Origin: JAENVT01 sp963720775 | GTDB lineage: Bacteria > Actinomycetota > Acidimicrobiia > Acidimicrobiales > Ilumatobacteraceae | Assembly (NCBI GenBank): GCA_963720775.1 | Contig: CAVRGR010000001.1 | Span: 372,001 to 436,000 of the forward strand | Length of the DNA: 64,000 nucleotides | Direction: 5' to 3' | In this document: piece by piece, positions 51,975-60,972 of the stretch | Position numbering within the stretch: the first letter of the stretch is position 1 | Layout: every line of letters begins with the position of its first letter | Made by a program: the position numbers and the translations under genes | Notes under the pieces: generated by a model | What the model saw: the letters and a program-made list of their open reading frames with translations, nothing else | What the model was told of the DNA's origin: nothing | Database searches by the model: none

Positions 51975-53411
51975 ATGAGCGCCCGAACGAAGATCGTGGC
52001 CACGCTGGGTCCGTCCACCGACCGGCCACATGTGCTCGACGAGATCCTGATCGCGGGCGTCGACGTCGTGCGACTCAACCTCAGTCACGGCCCACTTTCC
52101 GATCATGTCGGTCGGCTTCATGCGGTCCGCGATGCGGCCGAACGCACCGGTGTGGTCGTCGCGGTGCTCGCCGACCTGCCCGGGCCGAAGATTCGCGCCG
52201 CCCCGTTTGCCGGCAGCGGGGTAGATCTGGCGGCTGGGTCGATGGTCACCGTGGTCAGCGACGTCGAGCACAGTTCCGCGGCAGTGATCGGTGTGGAGTA
52301 CGAGACCTTGCTGCACGATCTGCACCAGGGTGATCGGATCGTGATCGGCGACGGAGCGATCACGCTCGAGGTGGAAGAGGTCACGACCCGAGGTGCCGCT
52401 TGCCGGGTTCGCAGCGGTGGTCACGCCCAGGGTCGGCCGGGGGTCTATCTACCTTCCGAGCGGCTGCGCATCGCTTCGCCAACGGACGAGGATCTCGTGC
52501 TGGCGGCGGAGATGGCGGAAGAGGGCGCCGATTTCCTGGCGGTCTCGTTCGTGCGTGAGAGCGGCGATCTCGTCGCGGTTCGTCAGGCGATCGCTCCGCA
52601 CTCGACCCGGTTGGTGGCCAAGATCGAGACGCTCTCGGCGATTCAACACCTCGACGAGATCATCGCCGCGTCCGATGCAGTGATGGTGGCCCGAGGCGAC
52701 CTCGGTATCGAATGTCCGCTCGAAGACGTTCCGCACATGCAGAAGCGAATCGTACGAGCCTGTGTTGATGCCGGTGTGCCGGTGATCACGGCGACTCAGA
52801 TGATGGAGAGCATGATCACGGCACCGTCGCCGACCCGTGCCGAGGTCAGTGACGTCGCCAATGCGGTCTTCGACGGAACCGATGCGCTCATGTTGTCCGG
52901 CGAGACGGCCATCGGCATCGATCCGGTGAACGTGGTGAAGATGATGGCCCGGGTTGCCGAGCGCGCCGAACTGGAGGCCAACTACTCGCAGTGGGCCGCT
53001 CAGGTCGTGCAACCGCACCCGATCGCTGACCGAACAGCGCCAGACCGAATCACGACTGCCATCACGCACGCCGCTGGTCTGGCAGCTGCCGACGCGGGTG
53101 CTGAGGCCATCCTGTGTTGCACTCGGTCCGGACGAACGGCGCTGGCGATGGCCAGGTTTCGTCCGACGGCTCGGTTGATCGGCTTGTCGCCAGACCCGGC
53201 AACGGTCCGCGCACTCGCGTTGTCGTGGGGGATCAGTCCATTGAAGATCGGGATGTATTCGACGACGGACGAGCTGGTGTGGTTCGCCGTGGAGACTGCT
53301 CTGCAGAACGATCTGATCGCAGCCGGTCAAGTCGTGCTCGTCCTCGCCGGTGCGCCCGACCGACCGAGCGGCGCAGCGACCGACGTGCTGAGAATCGTCC
53401 GCGTCGCGTGA
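51975..53411 (+). CDS. pyk: Pyruvate kinase
   Basis: 478 residues. TKIVATLGPST (4-14), VRLNLSHG, LPGPKIR, the B domain, MVARGDLGIE (metal and substrate loop) and TQMMESMI are in order, followed by the regulatory C domain with CCTRSGRTALAMARFRP. It makes pyruvate and ATP from phosphoenolpyruvate. Nothing suggests loss of the effector site. Likely leaderless. The alpha/beta hydrolase gene starts inside its stop (GTGA). Confidence 0.96.
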   Translation: MSARTKIVATLGPSTDRPHVLDEILIAGVDVVRLNLSHGPLSDHVGRLHAVRDAAERTGVVVAVLADLPGPKIRAAPFAGSGVDLAAGSMVTVVSDVEHSSAAVIGVEYETLLHDLHQGDRIVIGDGAITLEVEEVTTRGAACRVRSGGHAQGRPGVYLPSERLRIASPTDEDLVLAAEMAEEGADFLAVSFVRESGDLVAVRQAIAPHSTRLVAKIETLSAIQHLDEIIAASDAVMVARGDLGIECPLEDVPHMQKRIVRACVDAGVPVITATQMMESMITAPSPTRAEVSDVANAVFDGTDALMLSGETAIGIDPVNVVKMMARVAERAELEANYSQWAAQVVQPHPIADRTAPDRITTAITHAAGLAAADAGAEAILCCTRSGRTALAMARFRPTARLIGLSPDPATVRALALSWGISPLKIGMYSTTDELVWFAVETALQNDLIAAGQVVLVLAGAPDRPSGAATDVLRIVRVA

Positions 53412-54172
53412 CTGGTCTGTGGGCCGAGGAGGCAGGCGACGTGGCACATCCGCTCGTCGCCGTCATCCATGGGTCGATGGATCGCTCTGCGGGGATGTTG
53501 AAGCTCAGCCGTCAACTCGATGAAGAGTTCCATGTGCTGAGATACGACCGTCGTGGCTATGGCAGATCCTTTCCTCATCCGGGACCGTTCGCGATGGGTG
53601 CTCAGGTCGACGATCTCGTCGGCCTGCTCGGCGGTCGCAAGGCAGTGCTCGTCGGGCACAGCTACGGCGGCAACGTCGCCTTCGCGACAGCCGACCACCA
53701 TCCCGAACTGGTTGCCGGCGTGGCCGTCTACGAGACGCCCTTGTCGTGGGAGCCGTGGTGGCCTGGCACCACGGCGGGTTCGATCGCCGTTGCCGAGTCG
53801 GGCAACCCGCAGGACGCAGGCGAACGGTTCCTTCGTCGCATGCTCGGTGATCTTCGCTGGGATGCTCTGCCCGAGCGCACCAAGCACCGTCGACGAGCTG
53901 AGGGTGTAGCGATGGTCGAGGAGCTGGCCGATCTGCGTCGCCGCCCACCATGGAAGGCTGCCAACATCGAGGCGCCCGTTGTGGTCGCGTTCGGAAGCCT
54001 CGGCGCAGACCATCACAAACGAGGGATGAAGCACGCCGCAGAGGTGCTGGGTTGTCCGGTGGTGGAGTTGGCGCATTGTCGCCACGATGCGCCGCTGAGC
54101 CACCCTGCGTTGTTCAGATCCGAGGTGATCGACCCGCTGTTGCGACGCGTCGGGCCGCCCTGGTCGACCTGA
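53408..54172 (+). CDS. Alpha/beta hydrolase
   Basis: 254 residues from GTG 53408. AVIHGSMDRSAGML carries the oxyanion HG, VLRYDRRGYGRS the strand-4 region, LVGHSYGGNVAF the nucleophile Ser, and a late HCRHDAPLSHP offers the catalytic His. Substrate unknown. It overlaps the pyk stop by four bases, which suggests coupled translation; co-function with pyruvate kinase is not obvious. Confidence 0.8.
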   Translation: MTGLWAEEAGDVAHPLVAVIHGSMDRSAGMLKLSRQLDEEFHVLRYDRRGYGRSFPHPGPFAMGAQVDDLVGLLGGRKAVLVGHSYGGNVAFATADHHPELVAGVAVYETPLSWEPWWPGTTAGSIAVAESGNPQDAGERFLRRMLGDLRWDALPERTKHRRRAEGVAMVEELADLRRRPPWKAANIEAPVVVAFGSLGADHHKRGMKHAAEVLGCPVVELAHCRHDAPLSHPALFRSEVIDPLLRRVGPPWST

Positions 54173-54178
54173 TTGACG

Positions 54179-54463
54179 TTACGGTGCGCCGGGTACGGAG
54201 ACCTTTATGTCGGACCCAAGGAACGTGCAGGTGACATTGCTGGTGTCGCCGAGCGCGGCACGGTCCTTCACCTTGGCGGCGCAGTCCTCGAGCGACGACC
54301 GCTGAGTCCACACCCCGAGTGCCAATCCGCCGACGATGACCACGCTGATCAGCTTGGTGGTGACGCTCTTGATCAGCATGAACATCAGGACCATGATCAC
54401 GACCAGGAAGACTGCGATGGCGATCCCGATGTCCTTGGCTGAATCCACCGTCATAGAGAACAT
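54179..54463 (-). CDS. Small two-helix membrane protein
   Basis: 94 residues. Two hydrophobic segments (about 12-31, IGIAIAVFLVVIMVLMFMLI, and 38-52) precede a soluble tail with two cysteines (Cys61 and Cys79) that could form an external disulfide. TAGGGT lies exactly 6 nt before ATG 54463, supporting a leaderless start. I do not recognise the family. Confidence 0.65.
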   Translation of the reverse strand: MFSMTVDSAKDIGIAIAVFLVVIMVLMFMLIKSVTTKLISVVIVGGLALGVWTQRSSLEDCAAKVKDRAALGDTSNVTCTFLGSDIKVSVPGAP

Positions 54464-54491
54464 GAACGCACCCTATGCGTAGTGTGGTCCT

Positions 54492-54932
54492 GTGAGTGAG
54501 CATTCGATTTCGATGCATCCATCGGGTCCGCCGCGAACCGTGCTCCCGGCCGAGAGCCCCGTGGTCGACGATCTGCTTCGTCGGGCCTTCGCCGCACCGC
54601 TCGACGACAGGCGCGCCAGAGTGGCCGAGGTTGTTGCCGGCAACCCGCGGTCATTGAATGCTTGGGCCGCTCTCGGGAGCCTCGGGCGCGACGACATCGA
54701 GCGTTATGCCGCGTACCGGGTCGGTTACCACCGCGGTCTCGATGCGCTGCGGGCCAACGGTTGGCGGGGCTCGGGCTACGTCCGGTGGGTCGACCAGACC
54801 AATCGAGGGTTCCTTCGTTGCCTGCACGGCCTGCAGCAGATGGCTGCCGCGATCGGCGAAGTCGACGAAGCGGAGCGAATTGCCGGCTTCATGCACCAAC
54901 TCGATCCCAGCGGCGTTCCTGCCGGCGAGTGA
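54492..54932 (+). CDS. DUF3151 family protein
   Basis: 146 residues. The actinobacterial DUF3151 core is clear: TVLPAESPVVDDLL, RSLNAWAALG, YRVGYHRGLDALRANGW, and NRGFLRCLHGLQQMAAAIGE. All-helical, cytoplasmic, function unknown; it is widely conserved in actinobacteria. TAGTGT lies exactly 6 nt before GTG 54492. Its stop overlaps mobA, so the two are probably co-translated. Confidence 0.85.
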   Translation: MSEHSISMHPSGPPRTVLPAESPVVDDLLRRAFAAPLDDRRARVAEVVAGNPRSLNAWAALGSLGRDDIERYAAYRVGYHRGLDALRANGWRGSGYVRWVDQTNRGFLRCLHGLQQMAAAIGEVDEAERIAGFMHQLDPSGVPAGE

Positions 54933-55474
54933 TGGCCGCTCCGCTCGGCGCGGTGCTCTGCGGCGGCGCCAGCAGACGCATGGGCGTCGACAAGGCAACG
55001 CTGGAGGTGCACGGCGTGGCCATGGCCCGACGAGTTGCAGACGTGCTGCGCGCCTCGGGGTGCGCGCCGGTGATCGCCGTTGGGGGCGACTCGGCCGAGC
55101 TGCGACGCCTCGGGCTCGACGACGTCGCCGACGAGTTTCCCGGTGAAGGTCCTCTCGGTGGGGTCCTGACCGCACTGTCACATGGTGCGCCGGCTGTCGT
55201 ACTGGCCTGCGACCTGGCCAACATCCGGCCGCCGACGGTCGCGTCGTTGATCGACGCCCTGGGTTCGCACGACGCGGCGATTGCCTTCACTGACCGTGCC
55301 GAACCGTTGTGCGCCGTGTGGTCGGCCTCATCGGTCGAGTTGTTGCGGACCCAGTTCACAGCCGGAGAACGATCGATGCACCGGGCGATCGATGAGATCG
55401 ATGTCGCCTGGGTGACGGTGCCGGGCGGCGATCTCCTCAACATCAACACGCCCGCCGACCTGCGGACCCTCTAA
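54932..55474 (+). CDS. mobA: Molybdenum cofactor guanylyltransferase (MobA)
   Basis: 180 residues. AVLCGGASRRMGVDKA (7-22) is the nucleotide-binding loop, FPGEGPLGGVLTAL and LACDLANIRPPTV complete the active site, and LLNINTPADL closes the domain. It attaches GMP to molybdopterin to form MGD. The sulfite-oxidase-like enzyme at 1259 uses unmodified Mo-MPT in known members, so MobA must serve other enzymes. DUF3151 precedes it with a one-base overlap region. Confidence 0.88.
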   Translation: MAAPLGAVLCGGASRRMGVDKATLEVHGVAMARRVADVLRASGCAPVIAVGGDSAELRRLGLDDVADEFPGEGPLGGVLTALSHGAPAVVLACDLANIRPPTVASLIDALGSHDAAIAFTDRAEPLCAVWSASSVELLRTQFTAGERSMHRAIDEIDVAWVTVPGGDLLNINTPADLRTL

Positions 55475-55485
55475 CCTGGGCCTGC

Positions 55486-55809
55486 ATGTCTGTGTTGGAG
55501 GTGACGGTCGACGAGTTGGAAGTAGCGCTGCAGTCCGGTGCTCCTCTGATCGACGTCCGCGAGCCCAATGAGTATGAATCCGGCCACGTGTCGAAGGCGG
55601 TCCTGGTACCACTGGCGTCGGTTCCTGCGGCGCTCGAACTGTTTCCCGTCGACCAGCGCACCTATGTGATCTGCCGGAGCGGGGCCAGAAGCCATCGGGC
55701 GTGCGAGTTCCTGATCGACCAAGGTTTCGACGTCGTCAACGTCGCCGGCGGGACGCTGGCGTGGATCAACAGTGGTCGTGACCTTGTCCTCGGAGATCAG
55801 CCTGCGTGA
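55486..55809 (+). CDS. Rhodanese-like domain protein
   Basis: 107 residues, a single rhodanese domain. PLIDVREPNEYESGHV and the active loop CRSGARSHRAC (catalytic Cys near 64) are present; the six-residue loop fits sulfurtransferases. TAACCT lies 8 nt before ATG 55486. Neighbouring mobA suggests a sulfur-carrier role, but this is only positional. RNase D starts inside its stop (GTGA). Confidence 0.9.
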   Translation: MSVLEVTVDELEVALQSGAPLIDVREPNEYESGHVSKAVLVPLASVPAALELFPVDQRTYVICRSGARSHRACEFLIDQGFDVVNVAGGTLAWINSGRDLVLGDQPA

Positions 55810-56972
55810 GCCATCGCTGGATCGACACGCAAGCTGAGTTCGAGGCGCTCATCGATCGCCTGTCCGTCGAACCCCGCTACGCACTCGACACCGAGTTCCA
55901 CCGAGAGCGCACGTACTTCCCCAAGCTCGCCCTCATGCAGTTCGCGACCGCGGGCGAGGGCGAGGGCGATCAGACCGCATTGGTCGACCCGCTGGCCGTG
56001 GACCTTCGTTCCCTCCGCCGCCTCTTCGCCAGCAACGCGGTCGCCGTGCTGCACGCTGCGCAACAGGATCTCGACGTCCTGACGCACTCCTGCGGCGCGG
56101 TGCCCGCACGGCTGTACGACACCCAACTTGCCTCCGGATTCCTCGGTTACAGCACCCCGTCGCTGGTCTCGTTGCTGATGGCCGAGCTCAGGGTGACAGC
56201 GGCCAAAGGCGACCGACTCACCGACTGGCTGCGCCGCCCGCTCTCGGCCGATCAACTGGCCTACGCAGCCGCCGACGTCGACTATCTGCTGGCGTTGCAA
56301 GACCAGCTCGATCAACAGATCGCCGAGCTCGGACGATCGGAATGGGTTGCCGAGGCTTGCGAGGAACTTCGCCAACGACCCGTGTCGGGCACCGACCCGA
56401 GCCAGGCTTGGCTGCGGATCAAGGACGTCCGCATGTTGAAGCCACGCGCCCGCGGGGTGGCCAGAGCAGTCTCCGAATGGCGCGAACGACGGGCGATGTC
56501 GGTCGATGTGCCCGTTCGCCAGATCTTGCCCGACCTGGCAGTTCTGGGGATCGCCCAACGACAGCCCAAGACCACGCACGATCTCGTGCAGGCACGGGGG
56601 GTCGAGGAGCGGCACAGCAAGGGCAACCTCGGCAAGGAGATCCTCAACGCGGTGGCCGATGGGCAACGAAACGACATCGACCTGCCCGCGCCCGACGGTG
56701 AAGACCTCGACCGCGCCATGCGGCCCGCGGTGGCGCTGGTGTCCGCATGGATGGCCGATCTCGCCCGCAAGCAGAGGGTCGACACCAGCCTGTTGGCGAC
56801 GCGCGCCGACCTGGTGGCCCTGCTGCGCGGCGACGTCAACGCCCGACTGCTGCAAGGTTGGCGTGCCGAGTTGGTGGGCGACGACATCCAGCGGCTGGTG
56901 CAAGGAAAGGCAGGCCTGACCTTCGATGGCCGAGGTGGGCTCCGCCTGATCGACGTAGCCGGCGACGCCTGA
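55806..56972 (+). CDS. rnd: Ribonuclease D family 3'-5' exonuclease
   Basis: 388 residues. DEDDy motifs: ALDTEFHRE (Asp28, Glu30), AAQQDLDVL and YAAADVDYLLAL. An HRDC-type helical region follows (about 205-290, RPVSGTDPSQAWLRIKD) and the C-terminal helices end near 385. It trims tRNA and other structured RNA 3' ends. GTG 55806 overlaps the rhodanese stop. A 15-bp tandem duplication covers its stop codon and the following bases. Confidence 0.92.
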   Translation: MSHRWIDTQAEFEALIDRLSVEPRYALDTEFHRERTYFPKLALMQFATAGEGEGDQTALVDPLAVDLRSLRRLFASNAVAVLHAAQQDLDVLTHSCGAVPARLYDTQLASGFLGYSTPSLVSLLMAELRVTAAKGDRLTDWLRRPLSADQLAYAAADVDYLLALQDQLDQQIAELGRSEWVAEACEELRQRPVSGTDPSQAWLRIKDVRMLKPRARGVARAVSEWRERRAMSVDVPVRQILPDLAVLGIAQRQPKTTHDLVQARGVEERHSKGNLGKEILNAVADGQRNDIDLPAPDGEDLDRAMRPAVALVSAWMADLARKQRVDTSLLATRADLVALLRGDVNARLLQGWRAELVGDDIQRLVQGKAGLTFDGRGGLRLIDVAGDA

Positions 56973-56995
56973 ACCTCCTACGCCTGAACCTCCTA
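56966..56995 (+). repeat. 15-bp tandem duplication at the rnd stop codon
   Basis: CGCCTGAACCTCCTA occurs twice head to tail (56966-56980 and 56981-56995). The rnd stop (TGA 56970-56972) lies in the first unit and is repeated in the second, so the gene is not altered. Looks like recent slippage. Confidence 0.9.
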
Positions 56996-56998
56996 CGC

Positions 56999-57742
56999 TC
57001 AGCGCCGCGCCGCTTTGCGCAACCTTGCCCACAACTTGTCGAAGGCCTCGCTGACCTCGGTGGCTCTGGCGCCGAAGGAGTGGATCGCACGACGCTCACC
57101 GATCGCCTGGTTGACGATGACTCGTTGGGGCACGGATGGCTGCCAGATCGCCTTCTTGCCCACGATTCGCGCCAGTTCGTCGTAACGCCGATCGGCTTCG
57201 GAGCTGATCGCCGGCACCCGGTTGACGATCACACCGGCGAGTTCCAGATCGGGGTTGTGGTTGCCCCACACGTCGTCGATGGCGTCGGCCACGGCGCCGA
57301 TGCCGCGCAGACCGAGCGCTGCAGGATCGACCACGATCAGAGCCAGGTCTGCTGCCGTCAAACCACTGGTCGTCAGGTGGCCGAGCGAGGGCGGGCAGTC
57401 GATCAACACGGCGTCGTAGTCGCCCGCCATCCGGTGGAGGGAGCGCCGCAGGTGATCGGGAGCGACACCTCGATCGTCGTGGAGCCTCGGCGATGAGGCG
57501 ACGAGGTCGACTTCGGGGCCCCAGTGCGACGCGACGATGCTCACCGAGGCGAACTTTTCGCTCCCGTTCGCGGACTCGGCAGACGGGTCGTGCCCGAGCA
57601 CCCAGGTACTCGATCCCTGGGGGTCGAGGTCGACCACCAGCACTCGGTGGCCGGCGCGAGCGGCGGCAGAGGCCAGGCCGAGCGTGACGGTTGTCTTGCC
57701 CACGCCGCCTTTTTGGTTCAAGAGTGCTGCAATTCGACCCAT
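56999..57742 (-). CDS. ParA-family ATPase
   Basis: 247 residues from ATG 57742; ATG 57751 adds MAP. Deviant Walker A KGGVGKTT (11-18), DLDPQGSSTWVLG and VLIDCPPSLG are the ParA/MinD blocks. No parB is beside it, so it is likely an orphan ParA that positions a cell component rather than the chromosomal ParAB. It is divergent from a small acidic protein gene with a palindromic site between them. Confidence 0.85.
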   Translation of the reverse strand: MGRIAALLNQKGGVGKTTVTLGLASAAARAGHRVLVVDLDPQGSSTWVLGHDPSAESANGSEKFASVSIVASHWGPEVDLVASSPRLHDDRGVAPDHLRRSLHRMAGDYDAVLIDCPPSLGHLTTSGLTAADLALIVVDPAALGLRGIGAVADAIDDVWGNHNPDLELAGVIVNRVPAISSEADRRYDELARIVGKKAIWQPSVPQRVIVNQAIGERRAIHSFGARATEVSEAFDKLWARLRKAARR

Positions 57743-57805
57743 CGGGGCCATCGTGCCACAACAACCACGCCACGTGACACCCGCTACCTGCGAGGATGCC
57801 GCATG

Positions 57806-57837
57806 TTGGGGTGCCAACAGGGTAGAGTGGCACCCAA
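57806..57837 (+). promoter_or_regulatory. Inverted repeat over a -10 box, upstream of the small acidic protein
   Basis: TTGGGGTGCCA (57806-57816) and TGGCACCCAA (57828-57837) pair with one bulged G. Their centres lie about 21 bp apart, two helical turns, and they flank and partly cover TAGAGT (57823-57828), the likely -10 of the gene at 57868. Good geometry for a dimeric repressor. Confidence 0.5.
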
Positions 57838-57867
57838 TGTCAACTCTCTAGGTTCGGGAGCCCTACC

Positions 57868-58056
57868 GTGAAGAAGGGTCGTCATCGCCGCTTCGAAGAA
57901 GCGCGAAAGCTCAAACAGGCCGGTCCCAGCGCATTCGATCTGGGATTCGGCAGCAATGATCATCATCAGCCAACTCAAGACGACGAGTACGCCGCGCTTG
58001 CGGAGAAGTACGGCGTCACGTTCGATGACGATGAAGAAGACGAGCCCGACGACTGA
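57868..58056 (+). CDS. Small acidic protein, 62 residues
   Basis: The first 18 residues are basic (KKGRHRRFEEARKLKQ), the last ten are nearly all Asp/Glu. No membrane segment. GGGAG lies 9 nt before GTG 57868. I do not recognise a family. The charge split resembles small ribosome- or RNA-linked proteins, but that is a guess. It is followed 46 bp later by typA. Confidence 0.55.
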   Translation: MKKGRHRRFEEARKLKQAGPSAFDLGFGSNDHHQPTQDDEYAALAEKYGVTFDDDEEDEPDD

Positions 58057-58102
58057 ACCTCAGGAGCTGGCATTGCCCGCCTCAACACCCCCCTGATAGG
58101 TC

Positions 58103-59938
58103 ATGTCAACTCCTCTTCGTAACGTTGCCCTGGTTGCCCATGTCGACCATGGCAAGACCACACTCGTCGATGCGCTCCTGCGCGCCACCGGAACCTTTGC
58201 TGCCCACCAGGCGGTGGTCGATCGGGTCATGGACTCCAACGACCAGGAGCGAGAGCGAGGCATCACCATCCTCGCCAAGGCCGCCTCCGTCATGTGGAAG
58301 GGCGTCAAGATCAACCTGGTCGACACCCCCGGACACGCCGACTTCGGCGGCGAGGTGGAACGGGCGCTCACGATGGTCGACGGCGTGCTGTTGCTCGTCG
58401 ACGCCGCAGAAGGCCCACTGCCGCAGACACGCTACGTGCTGCAGAAGGCGTTGGCGCTCGATCTCCCGGCGATCGTCATCATCAACAAGGTCGATCGCGG
58501 TGACGCTCGCGCCGACGAGGTGCTCGACGAGATCTACCAGCTGTTCATCGATCTCGATGCCGGCGACCACCACATCGATTTCGAGATCATCTCGGCCGTA
58601 GCCCGCGAGGGCAGGGCGATGCGAGGCGTCGGCATGCCCGGTGACGACGCCGACCTGGCGCCGTTGCTCGACACGATCCTCGAGGCGATTCCCGCGCCGG
58701 CGGGGGATGCGCACGCACCGCTTCAGGCCATGGTCACCACGCTCGATGCAAGCGAGTATCTCGGCCGCCTGGCCATCGGTCGCGTCGTCAACGGCGTCAT
58801 GCGCCGCGGCGAGACCGTGGCGCTGCTGACCGCCGAGTTCCACGAGGGCGAGGCGCCGTTGAAGCGCAGGCTCACCCAGCTGATGGCCTTCGAAGGCGTC
58901 AGCCGCAACGAGGTGGAAGAGTTGTCTGCCGGAGACCTGTTCGTCGTCGCCGGCTTCCCCGAAGTGGAGATCGGCGACACGATCGCATCCGCGGAGGAGC
59001 CGATCGCTCTCACCCGCTTGACCGTCGACGAGCCCGTGCTGCGCATGACCTTCGGGGTCAACACGTCGCCATTCGCCGGCAGAGACGGCAAGTACGTCAC
59101 CAGCCGTCACCTGGTCGAGAGGTTGAACAAGGAACTGCTCGGCAACGTCTCGATCAAGTTGTTCGACACCGGTTCCCCCGACGTGATCGAGGTTGCCGGC
59201 CGAGGTGAGTTGCAACTCGCGGTCCTGATCGAATCGATGCGTCGCGAGGGTTACGAACTACAGGTCAGCCGACCAGAGGTCATCACCAAGGAGGTCAACG
59301 GGAAGCGGTACGAGCCGCAGGAGCGTGGCGTCTGCGATGTACCCGACGAGCACGTGGGCACAGTCACCCAGGAGCTGGCGCCGCGCAAAGGTCGCATCAC
59401 GGATCTGCGCACCGGCGACGCCGGTCGCACCATCATCACGTTCGAGTGCCCCAGTCGCGGGCTCATCGGGTTCCGCTCGTTGCTGATGACCGCTACCCGC
59501 GGCACGGCCCTCCTGCATCAACACCACATGGGGTGGATGCCTTGGGCCGGCGACATGCCCGAAACTCGTGGCGGAGCGATGGTCTCCGACCGCGTCGGCC
59601 AGACCACCGGCTATGCGCTCGACAAGCTTCAGCTCAGTGGGCAGTTCTTCGTCAACCCCGGCGAGCAGGTCTACGAGGGCATGGTGGTGGGGGAGTGTGC
59701 TCGCGACGACGAGATGGTCATCAACGCCGTGCGTGCCAAGGAGAAGAACAACATCCGAACGCACAGTCACGACGACGCCGTGAAGCTGCCGTCGCCGCGC
59801 ATCCACACCCTGGAGACGGCGATCGAGTGGATCGTCGAGGACGAGCTCGTCGAGGTGACTCCCAAGGCGATTCGCATCCGCAAGCGCCACCTCGCACTGG
59901 AAGAGCGCCGCAAGGCCAACAAGAAGGTCAGCGCCTAG
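58103..59938 (+). CDS. typA: Translational GTPase TypA/BipA
   Basis: 611 residues. G1 AHVDHGKTT (12-20), DTPGHADFGGEVER (G3), NKVDRGDAR (G4) and the BipA-specific C-terminal region with FFVNPGEQVYEGMVVGE and NKKVSA tail are all seen. It is a ribosome-binding GTPase used in 50S assembly and stress growth. No frameshift. The downstream region holds a palindromic repeat. Confidence 0.96.
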   Translation: MSTPLRNVALVAHVDHGKTTLVDALLRATGTFAAHQAVVDRVMDSNDQERERGITILAKAASVMWKGVKINLVDTPGHADFGGEVERALTMVDGVLLLVDAAEGPLPQTRYVLQKALALDLPAIVIINKVDRGDARADEVLDEIYQLFIDLDAGDHHIDFEIISAVAREGRAMRGVGMPGDDADLAPLLDTILEAIPAPAGDAHAPLQAMVTTLDASEYLGRLAIGRVVNGVMRRGETVALLTAEFHEGEAPLKRRLTQLMAFEGVSRNEVEELSAGDLFVVAGFPEVEIGDTIASAEEPIALTRLTVDEPVLRMTFGVNTSPFAGRDGKYVTSRHLVERLNKELLGNVSIKLFDTGSPDVIEVAGRGELQLAVLIESMRREGYELQVSRPEVITKEVNGKRYEPQERGVCDVPDEHVGTVTQELAPRKGRITDLRTGDAGRTIITFECPSRGLIGFRSLLMTATRGTALLHQHHMGWMPWAGDMPETRGGAMVSDRVGQTTGYALDKLQLSGQFFVNPGEQVYEGMVVGECARDDEMVINAVRAKEKNNIRTHSHDDAVKLPSPRIHTLETAIEWIVEDELVEVTPKAIRIRKRHLALEERRKANKKVSA

Positions 59939-60000
59939 TCCTCCAGATCCTCACCTGCGTGGAGTGTTTCCGTATGTACCGCCTCACTTGGGCGTTCTGC

Positions 60001-60049
60001 GCAGCCGCGGAACGCCACGTTCCGTTCCGCGGCTGCACGGTTCGCACGG
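60001..60049 (+). repeat. Palindromic direct repeat, copy 1
   Basis: GCAGCCGCGGAACG (60001-60014) pairs perfectly with CGTTCCGCGGCTGC (60023-60036). The 49 bases from 60001 align with 60951-60999 at 40 identical positions. It lies 62 bp after typA and ends 38 bp before the DUF559-like gene. Confidence 0.85.
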
Positions 60050-60087
60050 AGTTGTGCTTGCGATGTCACGTCGATTGAATCCGGCGC

Positions 60088-60972
60088 GTGACCGGATCAC
60101 GTCGCACATCGGCGACCGCAGATGGTCAGCGACACGACGTGTCGCTTCGAAGCCGAGACCTGAGCGGCATCCGCAGTCGGGGCGACAGCCCCCTTACGTA
60201 CACTCGCAACTTGCTGACTCTGTGGGAGCTGATCGCCTCGATCGAAGCACCATGCTGGGCATGCGGACCGACCGCGGCAGCCCTACAGGGGTTTGACGGC
60301 TTTGCGCTCGAGCCGCCGTTTCACATCGCGGTCCGGCATGACCGATCGGTGAATCGAATCGGCCACGTGGTGCATCGGTATCGTGGCATCGGCAGACTCG
60401 ACACCACCGAGGTCGATGGCGTTCCGGCGATCTCGGCGACACGAACGATCATCGACCTGGCGGCCACCGAGACCCCGGAGCGGCTGGCGACTGCGGTTGA
60501 CTCTGCGTTGCGCGATCGGCTGACCAATGAGGACTTCCTCCACCGACGAATCGTCGAGTTGCGGTGTCGAGGTCGAGTCGGCCTGGCCAAGCTGGTCTCG
60601 GTGCTCGAGGGCAACGAGGTCACTCGTGGCGGGCACTCGTGGCTGGAACGTCGCTTCTTGAAGCTGTTGTCGGAAGCAGGATTTCCTCGCCCCCGAACAC
60701 AGCAAGTTGTGGGCAAACGGAACCAGCGACTCATCCGAGTCGACTGCCTGTTCCCGGGCACGAACGTCGTCGTTGAGCTCCTGGGCTACCGATTTCATCG
60801 AAGCATGATGGAGATGCAGAATGATGCCGAGCGGATGAACCGCATGATCCTCGACGGATCCCATCCGCTTCAGTTCACCTACAGCGACGTCGCCGGGGAG
60901 TCAGCGGTGATGCTCGACTCGATCCGGGAAGCGTTGGCCGGCGCAACTGTGCAGCCGCGGAACGCTACGTAG
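60088..60972 (+). CDS. DUF559-like (Vsr/PD-(D/E)XK-fold) protein
   Basis: 294 residues from GTG 60088. The middle contains the actinobacterial pattern WACGPTAAALQGFDGF and DGVPAISATRTIIDLAA that precedes a DUF559 nuclease-like domain. That domain follows at about 195-285 (SWLERRFLKLLSEAGFPRPRTQ, then RVDCLFPGTNVVVELLGYRFHR with the Asp and Glu of a PD-(D/E)XK-like site). The usual N-terminal AbiEi-like helix-turn-helix is not seen. TTGAAT 7 nt upstream could be a -10. Its last six codons and stop (from 60955) lie inside repeat copy 2. Function unknown; nuclease or toxin-antitoxin roles are possible. Confidence 0.7.
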   Translation: MTGSRRTSATADGQRHDVSLRSRDLSGIRSRGDSPLTYTRNLLTLWELIASIEAPCWACGPTAAALQGFDGFALEPPFHIAVRHDRSVNRIGHVVHRYRGIGRLDTTEVDGVPAISATRTIIDLAATETPERLATAVDSALRDRLTNEDFLHRRIVELRCRGRVGLAKLVSVLEGNEVTRGGHSWLERRFLKLLSEAGFPRPRTQQVVGKRNQRLIRVDCLFPGTNVVVELLGYRFHRSMMEMQNDAERMNRMILDGSHPLQFTYSDVAGESAVMLDSIREALAGATVQPRNAT

